This document shows, in pieces, positions 1 through 8,105 of a DNA stretch of 60,921 nt (position 1 is its first letter; the number at the start of each line of letters is the position of its first letter). Made by a program: the position numbers and the translations under genes. The notes under the pieces are model-generated. The model was not told the DNA's origin. It worked only from the letters and a program-made list of their open reading frames with translations, and did no database searches. Source of the stretch: Flavobacterium sp. (GTDB lineage: Bacteria > Bacteroidota > Bacteroidia > Flavobacteriales > Flavobacteriaceae); contig NZ_JANJUQ010000002.1 in the NCBI RefSeq assembly GCF_024710485.1, positions 1 to 60,921 on the forward strand, in the 5' to 3' direction.

Positions 1-38
1 TTTCTAATCTTACTCATGTCTGTTACTTTATTTGCCAT
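1..38 (-). CDS. istA: IS21-family transposase IstA, N-terminal fragment
   Basis: The minus strand from position 38 reads ATG then MANKVTDMSKIR and runs off the window edge. This matches the usual N-terminus of Bacteroidetes IstA transposases, which begin MANK...MSKIR before a helix-turn-helix. Only 12 codons are visible, so the call rests on this short match plus the IS21-type end repeats at 121-170. The 80-bp gap between start codon and end repeats fits the usual layout of the left end of such elements. Confidence 0.6.
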   Translation of the reverse strand, partial: MANKVTDMSKIR

Positions 39-170
39 AATCCGTTTTTTGTACGAATGTATGGGTCAACAACATGAAAAAAAGTAATGGTCTTTAATGG
101 CTAATTTACCCTAAAATTTAGGTGGTCAATTTGGACTGGAAAGTGGTGGTCAATTTGACCGTTTTTTCCA
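1..170 (-). mobile_element. End of an IS21-family insertion sequence (truncated by window edge)
   Basis: Two copies of GGTGGTCAATTTG lie at 121-133 and 144-156, the second running into a CGTTTTTTCCA terminus. Repeated end motifs of this kind, with TG...CA termini, are typical of IS21-family elements in Bacteroidetes. The start of an IstA-like reading frame points left from position 38, so the element lies to the left and its outer end is at about 170. The target duplication cannot be checked because the other end is outside the window. Confidence 0.75.
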
Positions 171-682
171 CTATAGAGCAGGAGTATTTTACACAAATTG
201 CTAATCGTTTGCATCAGCCCCTGCATCAAGCGTTATTAGACCCTTTTTTTTACCATTATTTAAGGTTGAATACCATTCCAAGTTTGGATAAATTACCTTG
301 TGAAAAATTGGGTGGTTTGTTGGGGTCTACCAATCATCAAGTTGAGGTTTGGATAGATGGTAAAAAAAGTCAAAAAATACACCTGCAAGAGTTAGACCCA
401 ACGCAATATTTATTCCCTCTGTATAAAACAGAAGTTAACCACTTAACGTTAAATGATACTCCCGGAATTTACATTGAACAAAAGGAGGTGGGTTTCATAG
501 GTTCGTATGAATTTCAAACTAATGACTTTTCAATTGATAATTTGATGTTTAACCTTTTACAAACCAACCATCAACTTTTGTTGCAAAGTATCACATACCC
601 AAATTGTAAGGTCGTCTTTAAAGAAAAAGAAACATTGATTAACTACCAGCATAGTTATGTGGTTGATAGCTTAAACAAATAA
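171..682 (+). pseudogene. Unknown gene truncated by the IS21 element (3' part)
   Basis: An open frame runs from 122 to 682, but its first 16 codons are IS21 terminal repeat (121-170). Genuine gene sequence therefore starts at about 171, with the N-terminus lost or on the far side of the element. The remaining ~170 residues look like an ordinary soluble protein (LHQPLHQALLDPFFYHYLRL near the start; mixed alpha/beta composition; no signal peptide or membrane segment). I do not recognise the family. Translation could in principle start at GTG 122 inside the IS end, giving a fusion of doubtful meaning. Confidence 0.6.
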
Positions 683-820
683 TCCAGAATTAAATTTAAT
701 TGATGTAAATAGAATGTATATCATTAGTATTTATAAAATAAACCTCCATTTACCTAGAGGTGAATTTTTCAATAAACTCAATAATTTGTTTCGAAAACAA
801 GTCTATAGAGTTCACGAATA

Positions 821-884
821 AATGAAAAAACCCGAAAAAAATATCCAAGTTTACTTGAGTATTTTTTTCGGGTTGTTTCATTTT
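821..884. terminator. Long bidirectional terminator hairpin
   Basis: AACCCGAAAAAAATA (829-843) pairs with TATTTTTTTCGGGTT (860-874). An inner palindrome CAAGTTTACTTG lies in the loop, and the outer flanks AATGAAA/TTTCATT extend the stem. A-runs and T-runs on the two sides make it usable on both strands. It lies downstream of the truncated gene ending at 682. Confidence 0.7.
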
Positions 885-922
885 CAAAGCGGAGCTTTGA
901 AGGATGTTGCGCAGCAAAATCC
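885..922. repeat. Paired small palindromes, REP-like
   Basis: CAAAGC-GGA-GCTTTG is followed at once by AAGGAT...ATCCTT with an inner TTGC-GCA-GCAA. The pair is GC-richer than its surroundings and resembles small REP-type palindromes. It has no T-run of its own, so it is unlikely to be a terminator. Confidence 0.4.
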
Positions 923-958
923 TTCTGAGATCACCATGTACATTACATTTTACTACAT

Positions 959-990
959 AACCCCGTAAAACATTGGTTTTTCGGGGTTTT
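959..990 (+). terminator. Rho-independent terminator
   Basis: AACCCCG (959-965) pairs with CGGGGTT (982-988) and is followed by TTTTTC. It stands at the left border of the accessory island, just before the direct repeat at 1035. Confidence 0.6.
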
Positions 991-1034
991 TTCTTTACTA
1001 CCTAATTCAAATCACATCATTTTTTTGCAATGCC

Positions 1035-1100
1035 TAGGGGTACAATTCGGGGTACCTGATTTTTTTTAATTAAAGTACCCCCGAATTGTTTGTAAACCCC
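1035..1100. repeat. Left 25-bp direct repeat with inverted partner (candidate attachment site)
   Basis: Positions 1035-1059 match 14207-14231 in the same orientation at 23 of 25 positions (TAGGGGTAC-AATTC then GGGGTAC, ending CTGA). Within 20 bp, GTACCCCCGAATTGT (1075-1089) is an inverted copy of the core, so the site can form a hairpin, and AAACCCC at 1094-1100 extends the symmetry. The spacing around a 13.2-kb accessory block suggests an element boundary or a recombinase/replication-protein site. No recombinase gene is visible in the block. Confidence 0.5.
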
Positions 1101-1287
1101 AGTAAAATATACATGTTCAGTTAATAAACATCTTGTTTTGCTTTGATACTTAATGTAAATTATTAATGTTAAAAAGGTTGCCAACTATGAATGCGAAAAT
1201 CGCTAATCTTTTTTGCGTTAAGAGCGCACTACGATTGACTTAATCGAAGTGATGTGATGAGGGAGTGTTGCTTTATTGAGCGGTGCT

Positions 1288-1491
1288 TTACTTGATTAAG
1301 GGTATTATTTTATCGAGGTCGAAATCCATGTATTCGCAGAATTCGTGGATGGTGATGGGTTGGTGTTTTTTCTTGGCGTAGGCGTCTTTGATGGACATTA
1401 GGATGTTACGGGCTTGTCTTTCGGATTTTCCGGTGATGAGTTGTACATCTTTAGTGTAAATACAAATTCTTTTCATTGCTGGCTTATACAT
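1288..1491 (-). CDS. Small helix-turn-helix-type protein, mobile-element associated
   Basis: 67 residues. The core KDVQLITGKSERQARNIL looks like an N-terminal helix-turn-helix, followed by HEFCEYMDFDLDKIIPLI. Methionine 6 (position 1476) begins the better-conserved part and is an alternative start. A frameshifted homologue with the same DIQRITGKSYRQSLRL core lies at 13903-14079 on the opposite strand, so the pair faces outward at both ends of the island. I know similar short proteins from Flavobacteriia accessory regions but no demonstrated function. A DNA-binding role, such as recombination directionality or regulation, is inferred from the HTH-like pattern. Confidence 0.6.
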   Translation of the reverse strand: MYKPAMKRICIYTKDVQLITGKSERQARNILMSIKDAYAKKKHQPITIHEFCEYMDFDLDKIIPLIK

Positions 1492-1782
1492 TATTATTAC
1501 TCTTAACTTTTATGGCGCAGGATGTTGCTACTATGTACCTAGTATCTTCCTATTATCTTGCTATTATAGTTCTCGTTTTTAGTTAAGGTTGGCTAATGTT
1601 TTTACAGGCGATTGATTTTAAAAATTTGTTGGTTTTGTCCTATAAAAATACAAAAAAATATTGGAAAAATAACGGCAATTTTATGCACATTCGGCAATAG
1701 TTATTAACAACGGAAATCCTGACCTAGTGGCTTTTAGCTCCTGAGTAATTTTGAGGTATTATTAATATTAAATGCTTTTATC
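1492..1782. other. Intergenic region between divergent genes
   Basis: About 290 AT-rich bases separate the minus-strand HTH gene from the 249-aa gene. It must hold promoters for both directions, but no box is convincing. I see no coding frame and no strong hairpin. Confidence 0.5.
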
Positions 1783-2532
1783 ATGGCAAAATTGAATGGG
1801 ATCTTAAAGATCGAAGGAACGTTAGAAAACCTAACGTTTTACAAGAGTGCGGACGGTCATATGGTGCGTACTAAGGGAGGTGTTTCTAAAAACAGGATTA
1901 TGAATGACCCTGCTTTTGCAAGGACTCGGGAGAACGGAGTGGAGTTTGGTGCGAGTGCCAGAGCGGGTAAGTTGTTGCGTAGTGCTGTGGGGACGATGGT
2001 GTTTAAAGCGAAAGATGCTAAGTTGTCGAGTAGGCTTATGAAGGTAATGTCGGATATTAAGAACGAAGACACGGTTTCGGAAAGAGGGTTGCGCAATGTG
2101 GCGGAAGGGATTACAACGGATGCGGGTAAGCAGTATTTGAGAGGGTTTGATTTTAATATTAACGCTGCTTTGAAAAGTGTGTTGTACTCGCCGTTTACGG
2201 TGGCTACTGCTACGGGAGAAGTGACTATTGCGCAGTTGATTCCGGCTCAGCAGTTGCGTTATCCGAGTGGTGCTACCCATTTTAGTGTGCAAAGTGCTTT
2301 TGTGAACCTTGACTTTGGTACGGGTGAGCATGCCATTAGTTTTAGTGATGTGGTGAATTTACCGATAGACTTGACCGACTCGGAAGTGGTATTGACCCCG
2401 AGTGCGGTGCCTGCCGGCACGGGTACTCGGGTGTATTTGTTGCTGGTTGAGTTTTTCCAGGAGGTTAACGGGATACAATATCCGTTGAAGAATGGGGCTT
2501 TTAATGTGCTGAATGTATTGGAAGTGGTTTAA
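1783..2532 (+). CDS. Conserved Bacteroidetes protein of unknown function
   Basis: 249 residues. The N-terminus (MAKLNGILKIEGTLENLTFY, then a basic stretch with RTKGGVSKNR and NDPAFARTRENGVEFGASA) is a pattern I know from uncharacterised proteins in many Flavobacteria. It resembles, in layout only, the DUF6266 type: short glycine-rich start, basic helix region, beta-rich C-terminal half. There is no signal peptide, membrane segment or catalytic motif. The codons are visibly richer in G/C (many GCG, GGG, CGG) than in the neighbouring polymerase-like gene, suggesting a different origin. It ends in its own terminator (2571-2600), so it is probably monocistronic. Function unknown. Confidence 0.65.
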   Translation: MAKLNGILKIEGTLENLTFYKSADGHMVRTKGGVSKNRIMNDPAFARTRENGVEFGASARAGKLLRSAVGTMVFKAKDAKLSSRLMKVMSDIKNEDTVSERGLRNVAEGITTDAGKQYLRGFDFNINAALKSVLYSPFTVATATGEVTIAQLIPAQQLRYPSGATHFSVQSAFVNLDFGTGEHAISFSDVVNLPIDLTDSEVVLTPSAVPAGTGTRVYLLLVEFFQEVNGIQYPLKNGAFNVLNVLEVV

Positions 2533-2570
2533 TAAAGTACCCTAGGTTTTAAAAAAGTTGGTTTGTTTGG

Positions 2571-2600
2571 CTCCCTGCTATAATGGCGGGGAGTTTTTTT
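2571..2600 (+). terminator. Rho-independent terminator of the 249-aa gene
   Basis: CTCCCTGC (2571-2578) pairs with GCGGGGAG (2586-2593), with one G-U wobble, followed by eight T. It lies 39 bp after the stop codon. Confidence 0.75.
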
Positions 2601-2855
2601 TGTGGCTTATTTTGCCATTTTGTATGACTGACTGACACCACAAAAAGTAATGCCAATTGCTAAAAATGAAAGAAATTATTAACAAAAATAGTTAGGTTTT
2701 GGCTCTTCGGAATCCTTTGTTTTATGAGAATTTACGGCGCTTTTAGACAAAATACGATGAGTGAAAAGTGTGAAAAGCGAAAATGTTGTTAATAACTACA
2801 CGTTTGAATTTGAGTGCTTTGTATATTATTTGTAAGTATAAGATTATTTAATATT
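2601..2855. other. Intergenic leader of the polymerase-like gene
   Basis: About 255 AT-rich bases with no coding frame. TTTGAATTTGAG near 2803 and TATTATTTG near 2824 give a weak Bacteroidetes-type -33/-7 pair about 20 bp apart, placing transcription just ahead of the ATG at 2856. No other structure is seen. Confidence 0.4.
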
Positions 2856-4403
2856 ATGCTTATGAAATTTTATTTACCAGCCGATTTAGATTTGGAACAA
2901 CATTATGCCGAAAATCCTCCTTTTGAACGGTTTTCGAAAGACAAGATGGTTGTTATATTGAGTAACATAATTACCATACCAATACACAACAAAAACCTTG
3001 TTATAGAACAGGGTTTTGTGCCTTTGTCGGCGACGGTATTAAAAGGCATGTTTACTGATTATAAACGGTATTTGACTTATGGATTGGAAAGTGGTTTGCT
3101 GAAGAGTGACAAAAGCTATTTGAAAGGTTTTAAATGTACCGGGTATAAAATTGCTTTACCTTATGGCAAAGATTTGCAAACGGTGAGCTTGAAGAGTTTG
3201 CCTTTGAAGAGACACTATAACAAGCGATACAGAGTATTGGAGAACTCCACAAAGCCTTATGCCTTTTTGAATGCTTGGTTTGCTAAAGGGTTGGAAATAG
3301 ACACTTATAAAGCTTATGCGTTTTTGAATGCCGAGTTTGCCTTGAAAATGGAGTACCCGGCGTTGCGGGATTATGAAATGAGATATGATACTACTTATTA
3401 CACACCGAGCGGTAATAAAGGCGATTACAGAAAAGTAATGAAAGACCCCGTATTACAGTATCAGCAAGGCGTGTTGAGTTTGCAAAAGCTAAAAGAGGGC
3501 GAATACAGTTGTCATGTTGATGCCACTGTGAAGCGTTACCATAGTGTATTGACTAATATGAGGAGCCCATTGCGAAATTATTTGACTTTTAAAGGTGAAA
3601 AGATGGTTTCGATAGATATAAAAAACAGCCAACCCTATTTGTTGTGTTTGCTGTTGCAAGATGGTTTTTGGAAGAGCGACAAAATAGTCCGTCCTAATGC
3701 TGTTAGGATAAAAAACACGTTTTTAGAAGGTAAAAAAATTGAAAAGCCCAAAATATTGCTATCTTCTTTATCTAATAAATTTAATAATATATTGACAATA
3801 GATATATTGAATATAGATAAAGAGAGTACTTATAAAGATATTGATTACTTTATGTTGGTAAAAATACGTAAAACTCTAGTAAAAACAGGCTTTGAAGCGT
3901 ATGTAAAAGAGGCTGTAAACGGCACCCTTTATGATAGTTTGAAACCTGCTTTTGAGGCTGTAATGGGGTATACCATAAATGACCGAAAGGAGCTAAAAAA
4001 AGCAATGTTTCAGGTGTTGTTTACCAGCAACCAATTTATAGGTCAAGACCAAGCCGCTCCGAAAAGGATTTTTAAAAAACAATATCCTGAGGCATATGCT
4101 TTGTGTAATGCTATAAAGCAAAAAGATGCCAGCTTATTGCCTAAATTGCTGCAACGGATTGAAAGCCATGTTATGCTTACTGTGATAGCCAAGCGGTTGC
4201 ATAAAAGCTACCCTAAAGTACCACTATTTACGGTGCATGACAGTATACTAACTACGGAACGTAATGCCCAATTGGTAGCCGCTGTAATGCAAGAAGAACT
4301 TAGCCGTTGTATTGGCTATAGCCCAACCCTAGCCATTGAACCCCTTGACCCGTGTGTAAGCGAACAAAAAATTGAGACCTTGAAAATGAAAGCCACCGGT
4401 TGA
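2856..4403 (+). CDS. Family-A polymerase-like palm protein without exonuclease domain
   Basis: 515 residues from ATG 2856; an upstream in-frame GTG at 2814 lies in the promoter region. Three motifs occur in the order and spacing of the family-A polymerase palm. Motif A is VSIDIKNSQPYLL (about 251-263), preceded by RYHSVLTNMRSPLRNYL. A motif-B-like helix is DRKELKKAMFQVLFTSNQF (about 376-394). Motif C is FTVHDSI (about 458-464). The two palm aspartates (D254 and the D of VHDS) are present. There is no 3'-5' or 5'-3' exonuclease domain, and the N-terminal 230 residues match nothing I know. They contain an internal repeat, YAFLNAWFAKGLEID/YAFLNAEFALKMEYP. A stretch between motifs A and B (about 290-340) is very AT-rich and may be an insertion. 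Whether it makes DNA or RNA, or is a replication initiator-polymerase, cannot be told. Confidence 0.6.
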   Translation: MLMKFYLPADLDLEQHYAENPPFERFSKDKMVVILSNIITIPIHNKNLVIEQGFVPLSATVLKGMFTDYKRYLTYGLESGLLKSDKSYLKGFKCTGYKIALPYGKDLQTVSLKSLPLKRHYNKRYRVLENSTKPYAFLNAWFAKGLEIDTYKAYAFLNAEFALKMEYPALRDYEMRYDTTYYTPSGNKGDYRKVMKDPVLQYQQGVLSLQKLKEGEYSCHVDATVKRYHSVLTNMRSPLRNYLTFKGEKMVSIDIKNSQPYLLCLLLQDGFWKSDKIVRPNAVRIKNTFLEGKKIEKPKILLSSLSNKFNNILTIDILNIDKESTYKDIDYFMLVKIRKTLVKTGFEAYVKEAVNGTLYDSLKPAFEAVMGYTINDRKELKKAMFQVLFTSNQFIGQDQAAPKRIFKKQYPEAYALCNAIKQKDASLLPKLLQRIESHVMLTVIAKRLHKSYPKVPLFTVHDSILTTERNAQLVAAVMQEELSRCIGYSPTLAIEPLDPCVSEQKIETLKMKATG

Positions 4404-4564
4404 CGGAAAACCGTAATTAAGCTTGGCGGTTTTGCTGTAACTTGCCAAAAACTGTAAAACCACCGAAACGTAAGAAATTTATTTTAGGAGTAAGGGATAA
4501 AATACCTATTGGTGGGGATTGGATTTGTGGGTATTTTTTGGTATGTTTGGGAAAACTAAATGTC

Positions 4565-4903
4565 ATGGATAAGTACAAAATAGTTATCGACGAATTAATT
4601 AAGTTTAGAAACGAAAGAGATTGGGAACAATTTCACGATTCTAAAAACTTAGCTTTAGCCATATCCATTGAAGCCGCTGAATTGAATGAAATTTTTCTTT
4701 GGAAAAAAGACCATGAAGTGGAGCACGTAAAAGTGGATAAAATCAAGGAAGAATTGGCAGACATCCTTTCCTTTTCCTTTCTTTTAGCCGAAAAACACGG
4801 ATTGAATATTTATGACATTGTTTTAGAAAAGATAAAAAGAAATTCTGAAAAATATCCGGTGGAAAAAGCCAAAGGAACTGCCAAAAAATATGACGAATTA
4901 TGA
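4565..4903 (+). CDS. MazG-like nucleotide pyrophosphohydrolase
   Basis: 112 residues. The MazG metal-binding signature ExxE...ExxD is complete: E36-A-A-E39 and E63-L-A-D66. The length and the single-domain, all-alpha layout fit the small dCTPase/RS21-C6 type that hydrolyses (d)NTPs to monophosphate and pyrophosphate. An upstream in-frame TTG at 4442 would add 41 unrelated residues, so I chose ATG 4565. The stop overlaps the next start (ATGA at 4900-4903), showing translational coupling to the helicase fusion. In this setting it may alter nucleotide pools during phage attack or act as a toxin-like effector; that is inference. Confidence 0.85.
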   Translation: MDKYKIVIDELIKFRNERDWEQFHDSKNLALAISIEAAELNEIFLWKKDHEVEHVKVDKIKEELADILSFSFLLAEKHGLNIYDIVLEKIKRNSEKYPVEKAKGTAKKYDEL

Positions 4904-7098
4904 TTAACGACTCCGTTAAGATTGATATTATTCGCTTTGCCTTTAAGCCTGAGTTAGTTAAAGAACCTGAATTAGAGAATCTCCACTATGCCAAAGAATT
5001 ATGGCCTATAGTATATATAATTACAGATGGTAAAATTAAACAGGCTTACATAGGTGAAACCACGGATACGTTTAGTCGTATGACTGCTCACCTCAAAAAC
5101 GGAGACAAGAATAAATTGTCCGAGGTACATTTAATTACCAGTAATACCTTCAACAAATCGGCTACGCTGGACATTGAATCCAATCTCATTAAGTATTTTT
5201 CGGGAGACGGCAAGTACAAGTTGTTAAATGGTAACGTGGGCTTAGCCAACCATAATTATTATCAAAAGCCTCAGTATTGGGAAATATTCCGAACGATTTG
5301 GGATCAGTTAAGGTCTAAAGGTGTCGCTCAGCATTCCTTAGAACATATTGACAATTCCGATTTGTTTAAATATTCTCCCTACAAATCACTCTCTTTGGAT
5401 CAGCGTCGGAGTTTGATGACCATTATGCAGCACTTACTCAACGACACTACTCATAATATCGTTATGGAAGGTGGTGCCGGTACCGGTAAAAGTATTATGG
5501 CAGTCTTTCTAATAAAATTGATTTGTACCGATAATGACGATTTTAACTTTAAAGAGTTTGGAGAGGAAGAGCAACAGTTTTTAGACTTAATTATCAAACT
5601 CAAAGTAAAATACCGAAACCCCAAAGTAGCCTTGGTAGTGCCTATGGGTTCCTTCCGCAAGACACTGCAAAAGGTTTTTAAAAACATAACTGGTTTAAAC
5701 CCAAAAATGGTGATTGGTCCTTCGGATGTATTTAAAGAAGATTATGACATCATTTTAGTCGATGAGTCTCATCGCTTGCGTCGTAGGGTGAATCTCGGTC
5801 CTTATTTCAAAATTTTTGATGAAGTATGCGATTATCTTAAAGTGGACAAAGACAAAACCCATGAGTTGGATTGGATGCAACGCACCCGTGCCAAATGCAT
5901 TTATTTTTATGATGAAAACCAGTCCATCAAACCTTCAGACGTTTTACAAGAAGAATTTACCCGAATGAAACAACTGCCTAATACGGTGGTAGAACAATTA
6001 AAATCGCAGTTTAGGGTTAATGGAGGTAATGGTTATGTAGATTACATAAAAAAATTATTGGATTGTTCAATTCCTTCAACCCAACCCAAATATACTTCCA
6101 AAGATTATGAGTTTGTCTTATTTCAAAATATTGAACATTTTCTCCATGAGTTGAAATTGCGAGAGCAAGAAAATGGCTTATCTCGAATGATCGCAGGATA
6201 CTCTTGGGAATGGGCTTCCAAAAATGACAAAACTGCTTTCGATATTGAAATTGAAAATGTAAAACTACGTTGGAATGGTACTAATATCGATTGGATTAAT
6301 ACCGAAAATGCGATTGAAGAAGTGGGTTGTATACACACTACCCAAGGGTATGATTTAAATTATGCCGGGATTATTTTCGGGAATGAGATAACGTATAATC
6401 CGGAAACTAATTCTATAGAAATCATCCCTGAAAATTATAAAGACAAAGCAGGAAAGAATACCATTAAAGATGCCGAGGTTTTAAAAAACTTCATACTCAA
6501 CATCTACAAAACCATCTTATTGCGTGGTATTAAAGGCACCTATGTTTATGCGTGCGACCCTAATTTGAGAACCTATTTGGCTCAACATATTGCTACTTAT
6601 GAAAGCGCCGTACCAAATTATCACTTTACAGAAAGTGAGGAAATAAAACCTTATGAAAACGCTATACCGCTATACGATTTAGAAGCGGCTGCCGGTGGCT
6701 TTAGTGACGAACAACAACCCAAAGTGTTGGAGTGGATAAAACTCCCATCTCACTACTCGCCTAGTGAAGAACTGTTTGCTTGTACCGTTGTGGGCGAATC
6801 TATGAATAAAATTATCCCGAACGGTTCCATAGCTTTATTTCGCAAATACCAGTTTGGTTCACGCAATGGCAAAATAGTATTGGTACAATCGGCCGATATT
6901 CAAGACCCCGAATCCGGAGCGAGTTATACCGTAAAAGAATACGAGAGTAAAAAAATGATAGGTGAAGACACTTGGCAACACGAATACATTCTCCTAAAAC
7001 CAAAATCCTTTGATAACTCGTTTGAACCTATTGTACTCCAAAAGGATACAATTACTGATTTTAAGGTGATTGGGGTGTTTGAGGGGGTTATAGATTAG
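4900..7098 (+). CDS. GIY-YIG nuclease / DUF2075 helicase / S24 peptidase fusion
   Basis: 732 residues in three parts. Residues about 36-100 fit a GIY-YIG nuclease: VYIITDG, then AYIGET at 49-54, R60 and E93. Residues about 160-600 are a superfamily-1 ATPase of the DUF2075 (Schlafen-helicase-like) type, with Walker A GGAGTGKS (191-198), Walker B ILVDESHRL (about 285-293) and a late QGYDLNYAG motif. Residues about 610-732 resemble the S24/LexA/UmuD autopeptidase fold: VVGESMNKIIPNGS carries a Ser (S634) and YTVKEY a Lys (K679) at the positions of the catalytic dyad. It overlaps mazG by 4 bp and precedes the HNH gene by 5 bp. I infer a defence ATPase-nuclease whose activity or stability may be controlled by self-cleavage. 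Confidence 0.8.
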   Translation: MINDSVKIDIIRFAFKPELVKEPELENLHYAKELWPIVYIITDGKIKQAYIGETTDTFSRMTAHLKNGDKNKLSEVHLITSNTFNKSATLDIESNLIKYFSGDGKYKLLNGNVGLANHNYYQKPQYWEIFRTIWDQLRSKGVAQHSLEHIDNSDLFKYSPYKSLSLDQRRSLMTIMQHLLNDTTHNIVMEGGAGTGKSIMAVFLIKLICTDNDDFNFKEFGEEEQQFLDLIIKLKVKYRNPKVALVVPMGSFRKTLQKVFKNITGLNPKMVIGPSDVFKEDYDIILVDESHRLRRRVNLGPYFKIFDEVCDYLKVDKDKTHELDWMQRTRAKCIYFYDENQSIKPSDVLQEEFTRMKQLPNTVVEQLKSQFRVNGGNGYVDYIKKLLDCSIPSTQPKYTSKDYEFVLFQNIEHFLHELKLREQENGLSRMIAGYSWEWASKNDKTAFDIEIENVKLRWNGTNIDWINTENAIEEVGCIHTTQGYDLNYAGIIFGNEITYNPETNSIEIIPENYKDKAGKNTIKDAEVLKNFILNIYKTILLRGIKGTYVYACDPNLRTYLAQHIATYESAVPNYHFTESEEIKPYENAIPLYDLEAAAGGFSDEQQPKVLEWIKLPSHYSPSEELFACTVVGESMNKIIPNGSIALFRKYQFGSRNGKIVLVQSADIQDPESGASYTVKEYESKKMIGEDTWQHEYILLKPKSFDNSFEPIVLQKDTITDFKVIGVFEGVID

Positions 7099-7103
7099 TT
7101 ACT

Positions 7104-8090
7104 ATGAAATTCAATAGCGATACAGAAAAATATATTCATTTATTAGGAAAGTTAAATAGAGCTTTTAATAAAGGTATGGGGTTTGCTCCCCATAAACCCA
7201 TATTGTTATTGTCAATATTTGAACTTGTCCAAAAAGGTGAAATAAATAGCAATAAAATTTTTATAACTCCAGAACTAGTGATTGCCTTCAAAGACAATTG
7301 GAAAAAATTGGTTATCACTGGGCATAAAGAAAATTTCTCATTACCTTTTTTTCATTTACGTTCAGAACCCTTTTGGCATTTAAAAAGTAATACGCAATTT
7401 CAAGAGTTCATCACAAGTTCTAAAAGCATCAAGAGTTTTAAAAGTCTCACTGAAAACATATCTTATGCAGAAATAGATGTTAGTTTATTTAATCTTTTGC
7501 AACAACCCAATGAAAATGCCTTTTTTACTAATTATATACTAGAACATTATTTCCCTGACACAAAACTTCAATACAATAATGCAAACCCTTCTTTGCTTGT
7601 TACGATTGAAAACCAAATTCTAAATGAATCACCAGAGGAATATGTTTTACAAATAACAGAATTAGAATCTAAATTGGAGGAAACTGATTTTCAAGAGGAA
7701 ATGTTTGTACGTGGTGGTGTGTTTAAAAAGAAAGTTCCTGAAATTTATGATTATTCTTGTTGTATATCCGGATTTAAAATTGAGTCTATTGCTGAACGCT
7801 CAATTCAAATGATTGATGCATGTCATATTGTACCATTTAGTATTTCAAGGGATGACACTATACAAAACGGTATTTCATTATGTCCAAATTTACATCGAGC
7901 ATTTGATCGTGGATTAATTACCATCAATAAAGATTTTATTGTACGTGTATCTCCTATCTTAAAAGAAAATGATTCTAACTACTCCATAAGACAATTTGAT
8001 GGAAAATCAATTCAATTACCTAAATATGAAAAATGGTTCCCATCAATTGAGGCTTTGAAGTGGCATAATGGTGAAATTTTTTTATTGTAA
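7104..8090 (+). CDS. HNH endonuclease with ScoMcrA-like N-terminal domain
   Basis: 328 residues. The C-terminal third is an HNH_2-type nuclease: D238-A-C-H241 followed by PFS, N255 in QNGISL, and H264 in LHRAFDRG. The N-terminal part contains FAPHKPILLLSIFEL (28-42) and SLPFFHLRSEPFWHL (79-93). This combination recalls the DNA sulfur-binding domain found in McrA-type type IV restriction enzymes that cut phosphorothioated or otherwise modified DNA. The nuclease call is firm; the modified-base specificity is inferred. The gene sits 5 bp after the helicase fusion and 15 bp before the RNase H gene, in the same operon. It is more AT-rich than its neighbours, suggesting separate recruitment. Confidence 0.8.
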   Translation: MKFNSDTEKYIHLLGKLNRAFNKGMGFAPHKPILLLSIFELVQKGEINSNKIFITPELVIAFKDNWKKLVITGHKENFSLPFFHLRSEPFWHLKSNTQFQEFITSSKSIKSFKSLTENISYAEIDVSLFNLLQQPNENAFFTNYILEHYFPDTKLQYNNANPSLLVTIENQILNESPEEYVLQITELESKLEETDFQEEMFVRGGVFKKKVPEIYDYSCCISGFKIESIAERSIQMIDACHIVPFSISRDDTIQNGISLCPNLHRAFDRGLITINKDFIVRVSPILKENDSNYSIRQFDGKSIQLPKYEKWFPSIEALKWHNGEIFLL

Positions 8091-8105
8091 TTACGATATT
8101 TCAAA

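Larger units (their letters stand above)
683..1287. other. Intergenic region with terminators and palindromes, no gene
   Basis: About 600 bp without a plausible coding frame. It holds a long bidirectional hairpin (821-884), two small GC-richer hairpins (885-922), a second terminator (959-990), and the left copy of the 25-bp direct repeat with an inverted partner (1035-1100). The rest, 683-820 and 1101-1287, shows nothing I can name. Confidence 0.7.

Noticed and set aside
1831..2331. 166-aa open frame on the minus strand opposite the 249-aa gene
   Set aside because: Composition is that of a shadow frame (Arg/Ser/Thr/His-rich, no hydrophobic core), and the plus-strand gene fits a known conserved family.
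4442..4564. N-terminal extension of the MazG-like protein
   Set aside because: It would need a TTG start and adds 41 residues without family likeness; ATG 4565 gives a normal MazG domain.
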